DNA from: Halomonas sp. LBP4
GTDB taxonomy: Bacteria; Pseudomonadota; Gammaproteobacteria; Pseudomonadales; Halomonadaceae
Reading direction: 5' to 3'
Assembly (NCBI RefSeq): GCF_003202205.1
Contig: NZ_PDOG01000002.1
Location: 77,148-141,147, forward strand
Length of the DNA: 64,000 nt
This document shows, piece after piece, positions 19,581 through 27,968 of this stretch. Below the pieces are notes generated by a model. It had not been told where the DNA came from, made no database searches, and worked only from the letters and a program-made list of their open reading frames with translations. Numbering within the stretch: the stretch's first letter is position 1; each line of letters begins with the position of its first letter. The position numbers and the translations under genes are program-made.

Positions 19581-20150
19581 CTACCCTCGGTTTGGCAGCG
19601 CGGCATCGCTGCCGGCCGCGATACCCCTCGGGTTCTCGACGACCTCGATCCGCAATGTATTCGAATGGAGCGCACCGACTCGCCACTCGAAGTCGTGGCG
19701 GCCCGGCGCGGGAAAACTGTAGACGGTGACATCGAAGTTGTAGTCGATTGCTGGACTGGACAGTGTGGCACCATTGTAGAGACCGGGCCGGAAGGGATCT
19801 GTGTCCGCGGGAGGCGGCGCTGTGAACAGCGTTCCGTCGAGGTATTCGCCGTATACTGCCTTGGGGCCCATGATGTGGACGTCGTGACCGGGCTCGACCA
19901 CCTCGAGTACGTGAATGATGTGGATGTCTTCGTTCGGGGCAAACGTCGTGCGTGGCGACAGGATAGTCAGGCGTTTGCCGCCGTGGACTGCGCCCTTTTC
20001 CGCGATCAGCGGATAGCGTCTCGCGGCCTCCTGGACGTCCTCTGGCGCAGCGTGTAGGCGATCGCCGACCCGCATGTACAGGCGCGGCGGCCGGCTCTGC
20101 CGTTGCGGATTCCGATCTCCGGGTCCTGGCTGATTGTTGGCTGCGTTCAT
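19581..20150 (-). CDS. Uncharacterised eCIS operon protein, beta-rich
   Basis: 189 residues from the ATG at 20148-20150, which has an AAAGGA site upstream; a longer start at 20228 would overlap the previous gene by 38 bp. The first ~30 residues are Asn/Pro/Arg-rich and probably unstructured (NNQPGPGDRNPQRQSRPPRL). The rest is beta-rich with HIIHVLEVVEPGHDVHIMGP and FEWRVGALHSNTLRIEVVEN. No family was recognised. Its place between the DUF4157 protein and the tube adaptor suggests a small particle component or a partner of the DUF4157 protein; neither can be shown from sequence. Confidence 0.7.
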   Translation of the reverse strand: MNAANNQPGPGDRNPQRQSRPPRLYMRVGDRLHAAPEDVQEAARRYPLIAEKGAVHGGKRLTILSPRTTFAPNEDIHIIHVLEVVEPGHDVHIMGPKAVYGEYLDGTLFTAPPPADTDPFRPGLYNGATLSSPAIDYNFDVTVYSFPAPGRHDFEWRVGALHSNTLRIEVVENPRGIAAGSDAALPNRG

Positions 20151-20190
20151 CGCTTGCGGGTCCTTTGCCGGGCACACTGGCGTCGCGCGC

Positions 20191-22011
20191 TCATGGTATG
20201 GTCTGGGTTCGGATGACGGAGCCGGCACCCGCGTTCGAGGTGAACCCCCCGGCCGTGACCGAGGCCCCGTTCTTCGCTGTCGTCACGATAGACGTGGCCG
20301 GCAGGCCGAGGATGATGTGCGTGATCTGGTATCCGCCGTTGGTCAGCGGGATATCCGTCGCACCTGTCCGGTCGTCATTGAAAATCGAGACCTGGTTCAA
20401 CACAGCAGTGCCCGTCGCGGTGGTCGCCGCCGACGACGAGTGCTCGTCGGTGGTGAAGCTGTCACCGGGCAGGAACCCAGAGACCGTGATGCCCACACCG
20501 GCGAGTGACCCGGAGGTCAAAGCGGGATCGACAATCTCGGAGATTTCCGTCTCGTCGAGGTCGGCGACGACACCGCTGTCGGACTCCCACCGGTCGTTCA
20601 CGACAAACCCGCGCCGAGGCCCGGTGACCAGGCTTCGGAAGCTGATTGACCAGTTCTGCGGGATGGAGCTGACCGAGAAGCTGTTGCTCGTTGCCAGACG
20701 CGTCCCGCCCTGCTCAGCGACCAGGCTGAGGTTACCGCCATTGCCCACGTCGGTCTGCGTGGTGCCGCGCAGGCGCAAAGCCGTACTTGAGGTCACACTT
20801 GCCGTGGCCGCACCGTCGATCGTCAAATCGCCATTGCCGCCGCCAGAGCCGTCGACCGAGATCGTGATCGGGGCCATCGGTGGCGTGAAGCCAACAACAC
20901 CAACGCCGACGATCGTATCGACCCGTGGCGGAATCCGATCCGGCATTCCGGCGGGCGAGGTGTCTGCGTCCACATTAGTAAACGCAACCGAAAGCGGCAT
21001 CGGGGGAGGTGTTACCGGCGTCGGTGCGAGCGGTGCCTCGACCGTCGTACTGCGCCGCTCGTCGACCGGGCCTGCCGTTGGCCCGTGCCGTTGCGTGGTT
21101 ATACGGGCAGAGGCGACGCCATTCGTCTCCAGCAGGGACTTCGTCTTGAGCGCGCGAGCGCAGGAAAGGTGCTTATTATAGGTCGGATCGCCATCGGTGC
21201 TTGCGTACCCGTGGATCGTGACCGGTCCGGACGTAGCGATTCTCCCGGTGAAAGTGACAAGGCTCGCCTCCTCTCCGGGCGCGAATGTGTCGCAGTCAAA
21301 GTTGAACTTGACCAGCTTTTGGCCGGCGACAAAGGTCGGTGCCTGCGGATCACAGCCGGCGGGCGTGCCGATCTGAGCAGGTCCGCAGTCGCGCTGGAGC
21401 CGCCCGCTGGGACTGGCGAACACGTCGGAAACCGGTTCGGATCCGGCCATGATGGCGTCGGCGACGCGCTCGGCTTGCTGCTCGTCCGCACCCTGGGGGC
21501 CACTGATCAGCGGTTTCGCTTGCACCGAGGGCCCCTGGCGTTGTTGCAGCGTGTGGGTCAACTCGTGGGCGATCAGCCGGCGTCCCTCGGCGGAGCCCGG
21601 AGCATAGGTGCCCGCACCGAAGACGATGTCGTTGCCGATGGTGTAGGCCCGCGCACCGACAAAAGCCGCGGAGGCCGCCGCCTTCTCCCCAGTGTGGACG
21701 CGCACATGGCTGAAATCGTGCCCGAAGCGGGGTTCCATGAAACTCCGCACAGAACCGTCGAGCGAGCGCCCCGGAGAGCGGAGCACATCGCCCACCGCGT
21801 TGGGAAGACCGGCCGTTTCGACCGTGGATCGATTCGGGCGCGCAGCGGCAGCCTCGGTCGCGCAACTGTGGCAGCTGCCGCCGCCAGTGTGTTGACCGCA
21901 GTCGCAGGCCCGCTGCAATAGTCCCGAGGGGGCCGCGACCGGCGTTGCCACATGGTCGCGCGCGGCGGTGCCCCGTGCTTCGAGTCTCTCTACGTTGCGT
22001 TGTATCCTCAT
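20191..22011 (-). CDS. eCIS core-domain (DUF4157) protein with OmpA-like and C-terminal beta domains
   Basis: 606 residues. A Cys-rich segment (RACDCGQ then SCHSC, Cys36, 38, 47, 50) may bind zinc. DUF4157 follows (about 70-160): DFSHVRVHTGEKAAASAAFV, YTIGNDIVFGAGTY, and HELTHTLQQ with the zincin-type HExxH (His149, Glu150, His153). Residues about 230-320 are OmpA-like (KFNFDCDTFAPGEE, then VTIHGYASTDGDPTYNKHLS). Residues about 340-606 are Ser/Thr/Gly-rich beta material with no family recognised. There is no signal peptide. DUF4157 is known as a marker domain of eCIS loci, often on effectors or their leader regions, so this is a prime cargo candidate. Its start overlaps the 77-residue gene stop. 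Confidence 0.85.
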   Translation of the reverse strand: MRIQRNVERLEARGTAARDHVATPVAAPSGLLQRACDCGQHTGGGSCHSCATEAAAARPNRSTVETAGLPNAVGDVLRSPGRSLDGSVRSFMEPRFGHDFSHVRVHTGEKAAASAAFVGARAYTIGNDIVFGAGTYAPGSAEGRRLIAHELTHTLQQRQGPSVQAKPLISGPQGADEQQAERVADAIMAGSEPVSDVFASPSGRLQRDCGPAQIGTPAGCDPQAPTFVAGQKLVKFNFDCDTFAPGEEASLVTFTGRIATSGPVTIHGYASTDGDPTYNKHLSCARALKTKSLLETNGVASARITTQRHGPTAGPVDERRSTTVEAPLAPTPVTPPPMPLSVAFTNVDADTSPAGMPDRIPPRVDTIVGVGVVGFTPPMAPITISVDGSGGGNGDLTIDGAATASVTSSTALRLRGTTQTDVGNGGNLSLVAEQGGTRLATSNSFSVSSIPQNWSISFRSLVTGPRRGFVVNDRWESDSGVVADLDETEISEIVDPALTSGSLAGVGITVSGFLPGDSFTTDEHSSSAATTATGTAVLNQVSIFNDDRTGATDIPLTNGGYQITHIILGLPATSIVTTAKNGASVTAGGFTSNAGAGSVIRTQTIP

Positions 22012-22241
22012 CGGCCTAACTCCCCGTAGATACGGCGGGCGATCTCGACGCCCGGAGCGTCGCTGGCCCCGTAATTCTCCCCCCGTGGGGGCGCGCGGCC
22101 ACTGTCCCCGACCTTCGGAACGCCGCTGGCTCTTATCTGCGCTGTGAGTTCTGCGACGATCGAAGTGCGCAGCGCCTCGACGGTGACGCCCTCGGGTAGC
22201 GCATCCACCTCGATCGTCCCGATCTCCACCTCGACCCTCAT
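22008..22241 (-). CDS. Small conserved-context eCIS protein (77 aa)
   Basis: A 77-residue protein beginning MRVEVEIGTIEVDALPEGVT, then a helix (VEALRTSIVAELTAQIRASG), ending PGVEIARRIYGELGR. No family was recognised. The V-x-I-x-IG-x-IEV strand at its start also occurs near the C-terminus of the proline-rich protein two genes upstream of its ATPase neighbour. Its start and stop both sit in 4-base overlaps (AAA ATPase before, DUF4157 protein after), so it is surely translated with them. An adaptor or chaperone for the DUF4157 protein is possible but unproven. Confidence 0.75.
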   Translation of the reverse strand: MRVEVEIGTIEVDALPEGVTVEALRTSIVAELTAQIRASGVPKVGDSGRAPPRGENYGASDAPGVEIARRIYGELGR

Positions 22242-24355
22242 GTGTTTGCCTCCTTCAGTCGCTCCGGCTCGCGCCAGCGGAAGTCAGCCTCGTGGATAGG
22301 GCGCTCGAGCTTCTCGTACTCGGCCCGCGCCGCGGCGAGAACGCGGGGCATGGTCACCGGCCCGCCTTCCTCCGCCGCCATAAAGGTGGCGTTGAGCGCC
22401 ACCGTTGCGATATTGCCGCCCGACAGGTTCAGTTTCGCCAGGCGGTCGTAGTCGAGGCCTTCCCGTGGCACGCCCTGCGGCCAGGCACGCATCCAGATCG
22501 TGCGACGCTGCGCAGGCCCGGGATAGGGGAAGTTGATCACGAAGCGCAGGCGGCGCAGGAAGGCGGTGTCGAGTGCGCCGCGCATGTTGGTCGAGAGGAT
22601 CGCCAGGCCGCGGAAGCTCTCGACCCGCTGCAACAGGTAGCTGGTCTCGATGTTGGCATAGCGGTCGTGGCTGTCGCGCACCTCGGAGCGTTTGCCGAAC
22701 AGCGCGTCGGCCTCGTCGAAGAACAGGATCGCACCGCCGCCCTCGGCCGCGTCGAAGAGCTGGCGCAGGTTTTTCTCTGTTTCGCCGATGTATTTCGAGA
22801 CCACCGCCGAGAGATCGATCCGGTAGAGCCGGAGATCGAGCGCATTGGCGATCACTTCGGCCGCCATGGTCTTGCCGGTACCGCTGTCGCCGGCAAACAG
22901 CGCGCTGATGCCGAGCCCGCGGTTCATTCGGGCCCGGAAACCCCACTCGTCGTAGACCTGCGCGCGGCGTGCCACCTGTGCGGCGAGCTGGCGCAGCAGC
23001 GTCTCCTCGGTCTCCGGCAGCACGATGTCGTTCCAGGTCGCGACGGGACGGATGCGTTCGGCAAGGCGGTCGAGGCGAAGCGCGCTCGTTTCGATGCAGG
23101 CCTGCCAGAGGGCTCCGCCGGTCGCGCCGCCGTTGCCCACGACGCGGGCGATGCGGCGGATCGCCGGTGCGTTGAGGTCGAACTGGCCGGAGAGTTGCGC
23201 GACGGTCTCGCGCGGCGCGCTGCTCAGTGCAGCAGACCATACATTGACTTGCTCCACCGCTGTCGGCCTGGCGACATGCACGGCCTGGACCATCGGGCCG
23301 AGATCACCTCGTCCCTCGCGCGTACCGATCAGGAAAACCCCGCCCGAGCGTGCCAGGAAGCGCGCGAGCGTTGGCTCGGGCGCTTCGTCGCCAGTGCCCA
23401 TTTCCCGCGCATCGAGGTAGAGCGCGATGGGCATCAGGAGGCTTTCGCGGTGCCAGAGCCGCGCCAGTGTCTCGAGTTCCGTGGCCTGGCGCGGAAGCAT
23501 CGTCGCCGGCAGCTTGTAGAGCGTCAGGTTGAGTGCGCGCGCGGCCTGCTCGGCGACCATCTCCTGGCTGATCGGGTCGGTGCCGACCAACTGGACGAGC
23601 GGCGTCGTGCCCTCCGCCGTCTGGCTCAGGTGCCGCGCCACCTGCGCGGCCGCGGCCTCCTGCGAGGGCGGCAGGTTGCCGTCGAAGTCCGCCTCGAACG
23701 GCACGAGGAACGGCGACAGACGGTCGTCGAGATAGGAGAGGCCCTTCAGGAAGTTCACCACCCGCTCGTCAGCCCGCAGCGCGCTCCCGGTCAACGGCTG
23801 GTTGCCCGGCTGGTTGATCTCGAGAAGCCGCCAGTAGCGCAGAGGCCGGATCGGCGACATCACGTCCCAGGCGGGCTCATCGAAGAGCGCGAGGGCCAGC
23901 GCGAAGGTCGGGTACACCCGTGTGGCGTCGCCCTGCGCCACGGCGCAGAGACCGGCGACGCGGGTGTCGAGCTCCACCGCGGCGCACAGCAGCAGCACCT
24001 CGCGTTCGAACGGTGTCAGGCCGAAGCGGTCGCCGAGGAGGTGGAGCGCCGGGGGCGGGTCGGTCGCCTGCTCGGCCTCCTCGCGCTTGCGAAGGGCGGC
24101 GTTTAGCTCGGCCTTGCTGGGGGACTGCACCGGCGGGGACACCTTGGTGTCGCCGCCGCCGAGTAAGGCGGTCCAGCGGTTGCCGCCGCGGGGCGCTTCG
24201 GCGGGACGCGTATGTTCGGCCGCCAGCGCCGTGAGGCACAGTCGCAGATGTGCCACCGAGGCTGACAGCCAGTCGTCGTTCGCCTGTTGCCAGTCCTTGG
24301 CGGCGGGCTCGACCGTGGCGGGGTCGGTGGCAGAAGTGTGCTCGGGCAAGGTCAT
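22238..24355 (-). CDS. AAA+ ATPase of the eCIS (Pvc15-like)
   Basis: 705 residues. The C-terminal AAA+ module has Walker A GDSGTGKTMAAEVIANALDL (about residue 488), Walker B AILFFDEADALFGKRSEVRD (about 538), sensor 1 LAILSTNMRGALD and an arginine-finger region FLRRLRFVINFPYPG. The first ~430 residues form a helical, probably regulatory part with a degenerate nucleotide fold. eCIS clusters carry such an ATPase, thought to act in assembly or cargo loading; it is not ClpV, since it lacks the Clp-type double AAA layout. It overlaps both neighbours by 4 bases. Confidence 0.92.
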   Translation of the reverse strand: MTLPEHTSATDPATVEPAAKDWQQANDDWLSASVAHLRLCLTALAAEHTRPAEAPRGGNRWTALLGGGDTKVSPPVQSPSKAELNAALRKREEAEQATDPPPALHLLGDRFGLTPFEREVLLLCAAVELDTRVAGLCAVAQGDATRVYPTFALALALFDEPAWDVMSPIRPLRYWRLLEINQPGNQPLTGSALRADERVVNFLKGLSYLDDRLSPFLVPFEADFDGNLPPSQEAAAAQVARHLSQTAEGTTPLVQLVGTDPISQEMVAEQAARALNLTLYKLPATMLPRQATELETLARLWHRESLLMPIALYLDAREMGTGDEAPEPTLARFLARSGGVFLIGTREGRGDLGPMVQAVHVARPTAVEQVNVWSAALSSAPRETVAQLSGQFDLNAPAIRRIARVVGNGGATGGALWQACIETSALRLDRLAERIRPVATWNDIVLPETEETLLRQLAAQVARRAQVYDEWGFRARMNRGLGISALFAGDSGTGKTMAAEVIANALDLRLYRIDLSAVVSKYIGETEKNLRQLFDAAEGGGAILFFDEADALFGKRSEVRDSHDRYANIETSYLLQRVESFRGLAILSTNMRGALDTAFLRRLRFVINFPYPGPAQRRTIWMRAWPQGVPREGLDYDRLAKLNLSGGNIATVALNATFMAAEEGGPVTMPRVLAAARAEYEKLERPIHEADFRWREPERLKEANT

Positions 24356-25656
24356 GGTGTGATCGTCAGGGTCTGGGCCGGGTCGAAAGCCGGCGGAACA
24401 GTGGTGAAATCGACCGGCAGGCTGTCGATGCCGTCGATGCGCAGCCGCGCCACGTGATCCCCCTCGGCGAGTCCGTCGACGGTGACCGAGACGGTACTCG
24501 GCGCGTCCGGATCCGCCGGGGTGGTCACGCCGCCCGCATCGGGTACCAGCTCCCGGTCGCCGATCAGGACGCTCACGCGCTGGTCGGCCAGGACTTGTGG
24601 CGTTGCGGTCAGCGTCAGGGCGAAGGGTTGGGCGGCCACGGGCTGGGCGGCGGGCGCCAGCGCGCTGACCCGGGGCGCCAGTGCAAAGGTCAGGCGGTTG
24701 GTGGTCCAGGGCGGTGCATCGGGCCTCGCGACGACCAGTTCCACGGTGTAGAAACCCGCGGGCCAGTCGCGCGCGACGGCCGGGTCCGTCACGGGCGGCA
24801 GGGAGAATCGCACGGTGGTGGTGTCCCTCTCGTCCCGCAGCGGCGGCGTGTGGGTCGTCTCGCTGCGGTCATGGGTCAGGCGCACACTCATGTCGGCGCC
24901 GCCGAGGTTCGCGCCTGTCAGCACCACGGTATCGCCCAACTCGGCCGCAGGTTTCGCTGCGGATGGCGGCGCCGCGAGTGTCGCGTCGAAAAACTCGGCG
25001 ACGCTACTCAGGCTGGGCGCCGGCCCGGCCACCACCGCCGGGCCGGTGTCTGTGGAGCCGCGCCGCAGGACCGGCAGCGCCGCGCGCGTGGCGCGCGCGC
25101 TCTCGATCAGCAGCACGCCGACCCTGTAGCCCGCCGAGAGCCGGTATTCAGACTGGAAACCCGACCAGATGCCGCTCAGTTCCTCGACCGTGAAGGGCAG
25201 GGCGGTGACGCGTACCCGCTCAACCTGGGAGTCGAGTTCGGCCTGGCTGATCGCGGCCTGGATTGCCGCCCGGCTCAGCACCGGGTTGTCGTGCAGGATT
25301 CGCATCGCGGTGCCGAGCAGGACCTGGCCGATCAGCTCGTTGTCGTTCTCGGCGTAAGCCGTCACCAGGTAGTGGAGGTTCAGCGGCAGCAGCGGCGGCT
25401 GCGCCTCGCCCGGTCGGCCGCGCCGCGGCAGGTCGGTGTTGCGCCAGGCCGGGTCGTACTGGGTGTGGTACAGGTAGAGATTGACCCGGTTTCGGCTGTT
25501 GTCGGGGCGCGCCTGATCCGGCGGCAGGGTGGTGACGTCGATCTGGTTCATCGGCCGCGCATCGGTCGGCAGGGTGCTGTAGTCGGCCGTCGCCACCTCG
25601 TTGAGAAGGCTCCGGAGGGTCAGCGTGATGGCGGCGATCGACAGGGCATTGCTCAT
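24352..25656 (-). CDS. DUF4255 tail-terminator/cap protein (Pvc16-like)
   Basis: 434 residues. The N-terminal ~195 residues are DUF4255/Pvc16-N: ITLTLRSLLNEVATADYSTL, PDQARPDNSRNRVNLYLYHT, and HYLVTAYAENDNELIGQVLL. In Pvc and Afp particles this domain caps the sheath and tube and sets particle length together with the tape measure. The C-terminal half adds two Ig/IPT-like domains (GDTVVLTGANLGGADMSVRL; AQPFALTLTATPQVLADQRV) not needed for capping, perhaps surface-exposed at the distal end. Coupled by 4-base overlaps to the proline-rich protein before it and the ATPase after it. Confidence 0.9.
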   Translation of the reverse strand: MSNALSIAAITLTLRSLLNEVATADYSTLPTDARPMNQIDVTTLPPDQARPDNSRNRVNLYLYHTQYDPAWRNTDLPRRGRPGEAQPPLLPLNLHYLVTAYAENDNELIGQVLLGTAMRILHDNPVLSRAAIQAAISQAELDSQVERVRVTALPFTVEELSGIWSGFQSEYRLSAGYRVGVLLIESARATRAALPVLRRGSTDTGPAVVAGPAPSLSSVAEFFDATLAAPPSAAKPAAELGDTVVLTGANLGGADMSVRLTHDRSETTHTPPLRDERDTTTVRFSLPPVTDPAVARDWPAGFYTVELVVARPDAPPWTTNRLTFALAPRVSALAPAAQPVAAQPFALTLTATPQVLADQRVSVLIGDRELVPDAGGVTTPADPDAPSTVSVTVDGLAEGDHVARLRIDGIDSLPVDFTTVPPAFDPAQTLTITP

Positions 25657-26696
25657 CGCTCAGCCCCCCTCGAGCGGCGGTCGAGGTAGTCGTCCAGGCT
25701 CATCAGCACCGGTTCCGGTCGTGGCGTGCGCGCAGGTGCATCCTTGGCCGGTGCGGCGCCGGTGCGGACCTCTATCCGGCCGATGCTTATTTTGACGACG
25801 GTCTCGGGTGGCGTGCGTTCAGGCAGCCGGAGCGGTTCGGGCACCGGGGCGAGGCTCGGCTCGGGCGTTGGCCTGACCGGCTGCGCGGCCCGCGGCGGCG
25901 TTGGTGCCGGCTCGGGGTTCTCGGCACGCTGGCGCGGCACAGGGGTGAGCAGTGGCCCGGTTGTGGGCGCCGGCGGCCTGGGCGCTGCGGCGGCTGGCTT
26001 GAGCGGGGCTTGAGGCGGTGTCTTGAGTCCCGCCTGATGATCCCGCTTCCGGTCGCCGGGGGCGGGGCGCGGGGCGGGATCGAGGCGGGGCGACAGCACC
26101 ATCTGGCGAATGATCTGCCGGAGCGGCGCGTCTGCGCGCTGCGAGCGAAGCTTTGGCCGCTCTGGCGTGACTTCCTGCCGCTGCGTATTCCGCGGCGCTT
26201 CGGTTGGCAGCGCTGCGGGAGGTTCCCGGCGCACCGTCTGCACGGGCGGTTCCCGGTCGGGTGGCGGGGCCGGCCGTATGTCGCGCGGCTCAGGCGGCGG
26301 CACCTCGCTCGTCGGGGGTGCCGGCGGGGGGGCGAGCGGTGCTGCGTTCAGGGCTGGCTGTTCATCCGGGCGCGGCGGGACGGCGGGTTCCAGGCGCGCC
26401 CGCCGGACCGGCGCTTCAGGCGAGGGCGGCACGTCTGGCGTTGGCGCCGGCCGGGAGGCGGCGCGCGGTTGCACAGGCGGGGGCGCCGGTGGCACGGATT
26501 CTCTCGGCGCGGGCTGGTCCTGGGTTGACTCTGGGGCGGTATCCGCGCCCTCTGCCGCAGGCTCTGGTACTTCGGCTCCGGGTCCGCCAGGCTCGAAGGT
26601 GGCGAGCGGGCGTGGTTGAACCGCTCCGTCCGCTGCCGCGGGCCCGGCCGAGGCTCCGAGGTTGCGGTAGACAAGGGAGACGAGGAAATCGTTCAT
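25653..26696 (-). CDS. Proline-rich, low-complexity eCIS protein
   Basis: 347 residues. Residues about 20-295 are dominated by Pro, Ala, Arg and Glu with no predicted fold (for example PAPPPDREPPVQTVRREPPA). The N-terminus MNDFLVSLVYRNLG and the C-terminus PETVVKISIGRIEVRTGAAP, then LMSLDDYLDRRSRGAER, look conserved and may be docking motifs. No tape-measure-type coiled coil is present elsewhere in the operon, so this extended protein is one candidate for a length-setting or filling role; that is speculative. Overlaps both neighbours by 4 bases. Confidence 0.75.
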   Translation of the reverse strand: MNDFLVSLVYRNLGASAGPAAADGAVQPRPLATFEPGGPGAEVPEPAAEGADTAPESTQDQPAPRESVPPAPPPVQPRAASRPAPTPDVPPSPEAPVRRARLEPAVPPRPDEQPALNAAPLAPPPAPPTSEVPPPEPRDIRPAPPPDREPPVQTVRREPPAALPTEAPRNTQRQEVTPERPKLRSQRADAPLRQIIRQMVLSPRLDPAPRPAPGDRKRDHQAGLKTPPQAPLKPAAAAPRPPAPTTGPLLTPVPRQRAENPEPAPTPPRAAQPVRPTPEPSLAPVPEPLRLPERTPPETVVKISIGRIEVRTGAAPAKDAPARTPRPEPVLMSLDDYLDRRSRGAER

Positions 26697-27412
26697 GACC
26701 GCACCAACCCGATATAGTACTGCCGCCGCCAGGGGCTGAGGGCGAGCACGTCATCCTCGCGCCAGCCGTAGGCGCGCGCCAGCACGTGCACCTCTACCAG
26801 GACGCGGCGCACCCAGGCACTGAGTTCCTCCCAGAGAAACCCCAGGATGTCGAACCGCGCAGACCAGCGATGGGAGCAGTTCGGACAGTGCATCGCTGCT
26901 TTCAGATCCGCCCGCGGGTCGGCCTCGCCCATGTGTGCGATGAGTGCCGCTACCTCGGCCTCGTTCAGATCGGCGAGTGCCGCCGGCGCGCCTCCGCGGG
27001 TGACGCCCTGCAGACATGCCTCGAGCAAGGCGCGAGTCGCATTCGGCCCGGGTGGCAGCGCTTCGAGGTCCGTGCTGTCGGGCAGGCGGAAGCTTACGCA
27101 CAGGTCCCCGGACTCAAACAGGAAAAGTGCCGCCGTGGGTCCTGGCAGCCGCACGTCGTCGATCGAGAAATTCAATTCCAAGCGCTCACCGCAGGCGGGG
27201 CAGTCGGCGAGGCTCGACAATGTCTCGCCGAAAAACCGGGCGCGGAGTTCCAGGAGCCGGGCATCGCGTTCGCCCAGGGGGAGGCGGGTGAGCGCGGCAT
27301 GCTCCATGCCAGTCTCTGCCGCCTCAAGCAGCAGCAGCGCACGGGCCCAGGGCGGGTGGTCCTGCCCTTCCTCCCAGAGGTGCAGCATCTGAAGAGCCGA
27401 CGGCGTCTGCAT
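26693..27412 (-). CDS. T4 gp51/gp26-like baseplate hub assembly protein with two CxxC pairs
   Basis: 239 residues. The arrangement LPLGERDARLLELRARFFGE, CPACGERLELNFSIDDVRLP, then CPNCSHRWSARFDILGFLWE and ending LALSPWRRQYYIGLVRS fits the T4-type baseplate (PF12322-like) proteins found next to tube genes in CIS operons. The two CxxC pairs (about residues 88 and 186) form a likely zinc ribbon. A chaperone role in hub assembly is inferred from the T4 comparison. It starts one base after the tube gene ends. Confidence 0.78.
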   Translation of the reverse strand: MQTPSALQMLHLWEEGQDHPPWARALLLLEAAETGMEHAALTRLPLGERDARLLELRARFFGETLSSLADCPACGERLELNFSIDDVRLPGPTAALFLFESGDLCVSFRLPDSTDLEALPPGPNATRALLEACLQGVTRGGAPAALADLNEAEVAALIAHMGEADPRADLKAAMHCPNCSHRWSARFDILGFLWEELSAWVRRVLVEVHVLARAYGWREDDVLALSPWRRQYYIGLVRS

Positions 27413-27413
27413 C

Positions 27414-27941
27414 TCAGTCCTCCGGATCGGTGAAGCTCTCCTCGGCTGGCTCGGTCACCGCCGGATCGCGTTCCCAGCCCTCATTTTCGAGCTTCAACGT
27501 CTGGATCGCGACCGCGTTCGCGCTGGCATCCAGCTCGGGTAGCGACTGGAACTCCGAGGGCCAGCAGCGCAGCAGGTTGTAGCTGATCGCCAGCTGCCCG
27601 GCCTCGTTGTACAGCTCGAGAATGATGTCCTTGCGGAAATCTCTCAGCGACACTTCGGCGCCGAGGCCGGAACCCAGGTTCCAGACCTTGTTCGCCCATT
27701 TCTCGAACTCGGTGTCATGGGTCACGCCGCGCTCCAGCGTAATCGCCTCGAACTTGGTCTGGCCAGGTGACTTCCGCACTGTGGAAGGGTCGCCGCCCTC
27801 GCGGTGTTCGACCACCTCGGTAGTGCGACTCAGTGCGCTCACTTTGCTGACGCCGGCGACATAGCGGCCGTCCCACTTCACCCGGAACTTGAAGTTCTTG
27901 TAGGGATCGAAGCGCTCGGCGTTGACGGAAAACTGTGCCAT
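27414..27941 (-). CDS. eCIS inner tube protein (gp19/Hcp-like)
   Basis: 175 residues, of the conserved phage tail tube family (TIGR02241-like). Typical segments are FDPYKNFKFRVKWDGRYVAG, VSALSRTTEVVEHREGGDPS, GQTKFEAITLERGVTHDTEF and EKWANKVWN. It should stack as hexamers to form the rigid inner tube that carries cargo. The C-terminal ~20 residues are acidic (TEPAEESFTDPED), unlike the compact family core. Located 27 bp after the sheath gene with a GGAGAGAG ribosome site. This is the only tube gene seen, whereas PVC clusters have two. Confidence 0.95.
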   Translation of the reverse strand: MAQFSVNAERFDPYKNFKFRVKWDGRYVAGVSKVSALSRTTEVVEHREGGDPSTVRKSPGQTKFEAITLERGVTHDTEFEKWANKVWNLGSGLGAEVSLRDFRKDIILELYNEAGQLAISYNLLRCWPSEFQSLPELDASANAVAIQTLKLENEGWERDPAVTEPAEESFTDPED

Positions 27942-27968
27942 TTCTCTCTCCTTGACCTGAGCGATCTA

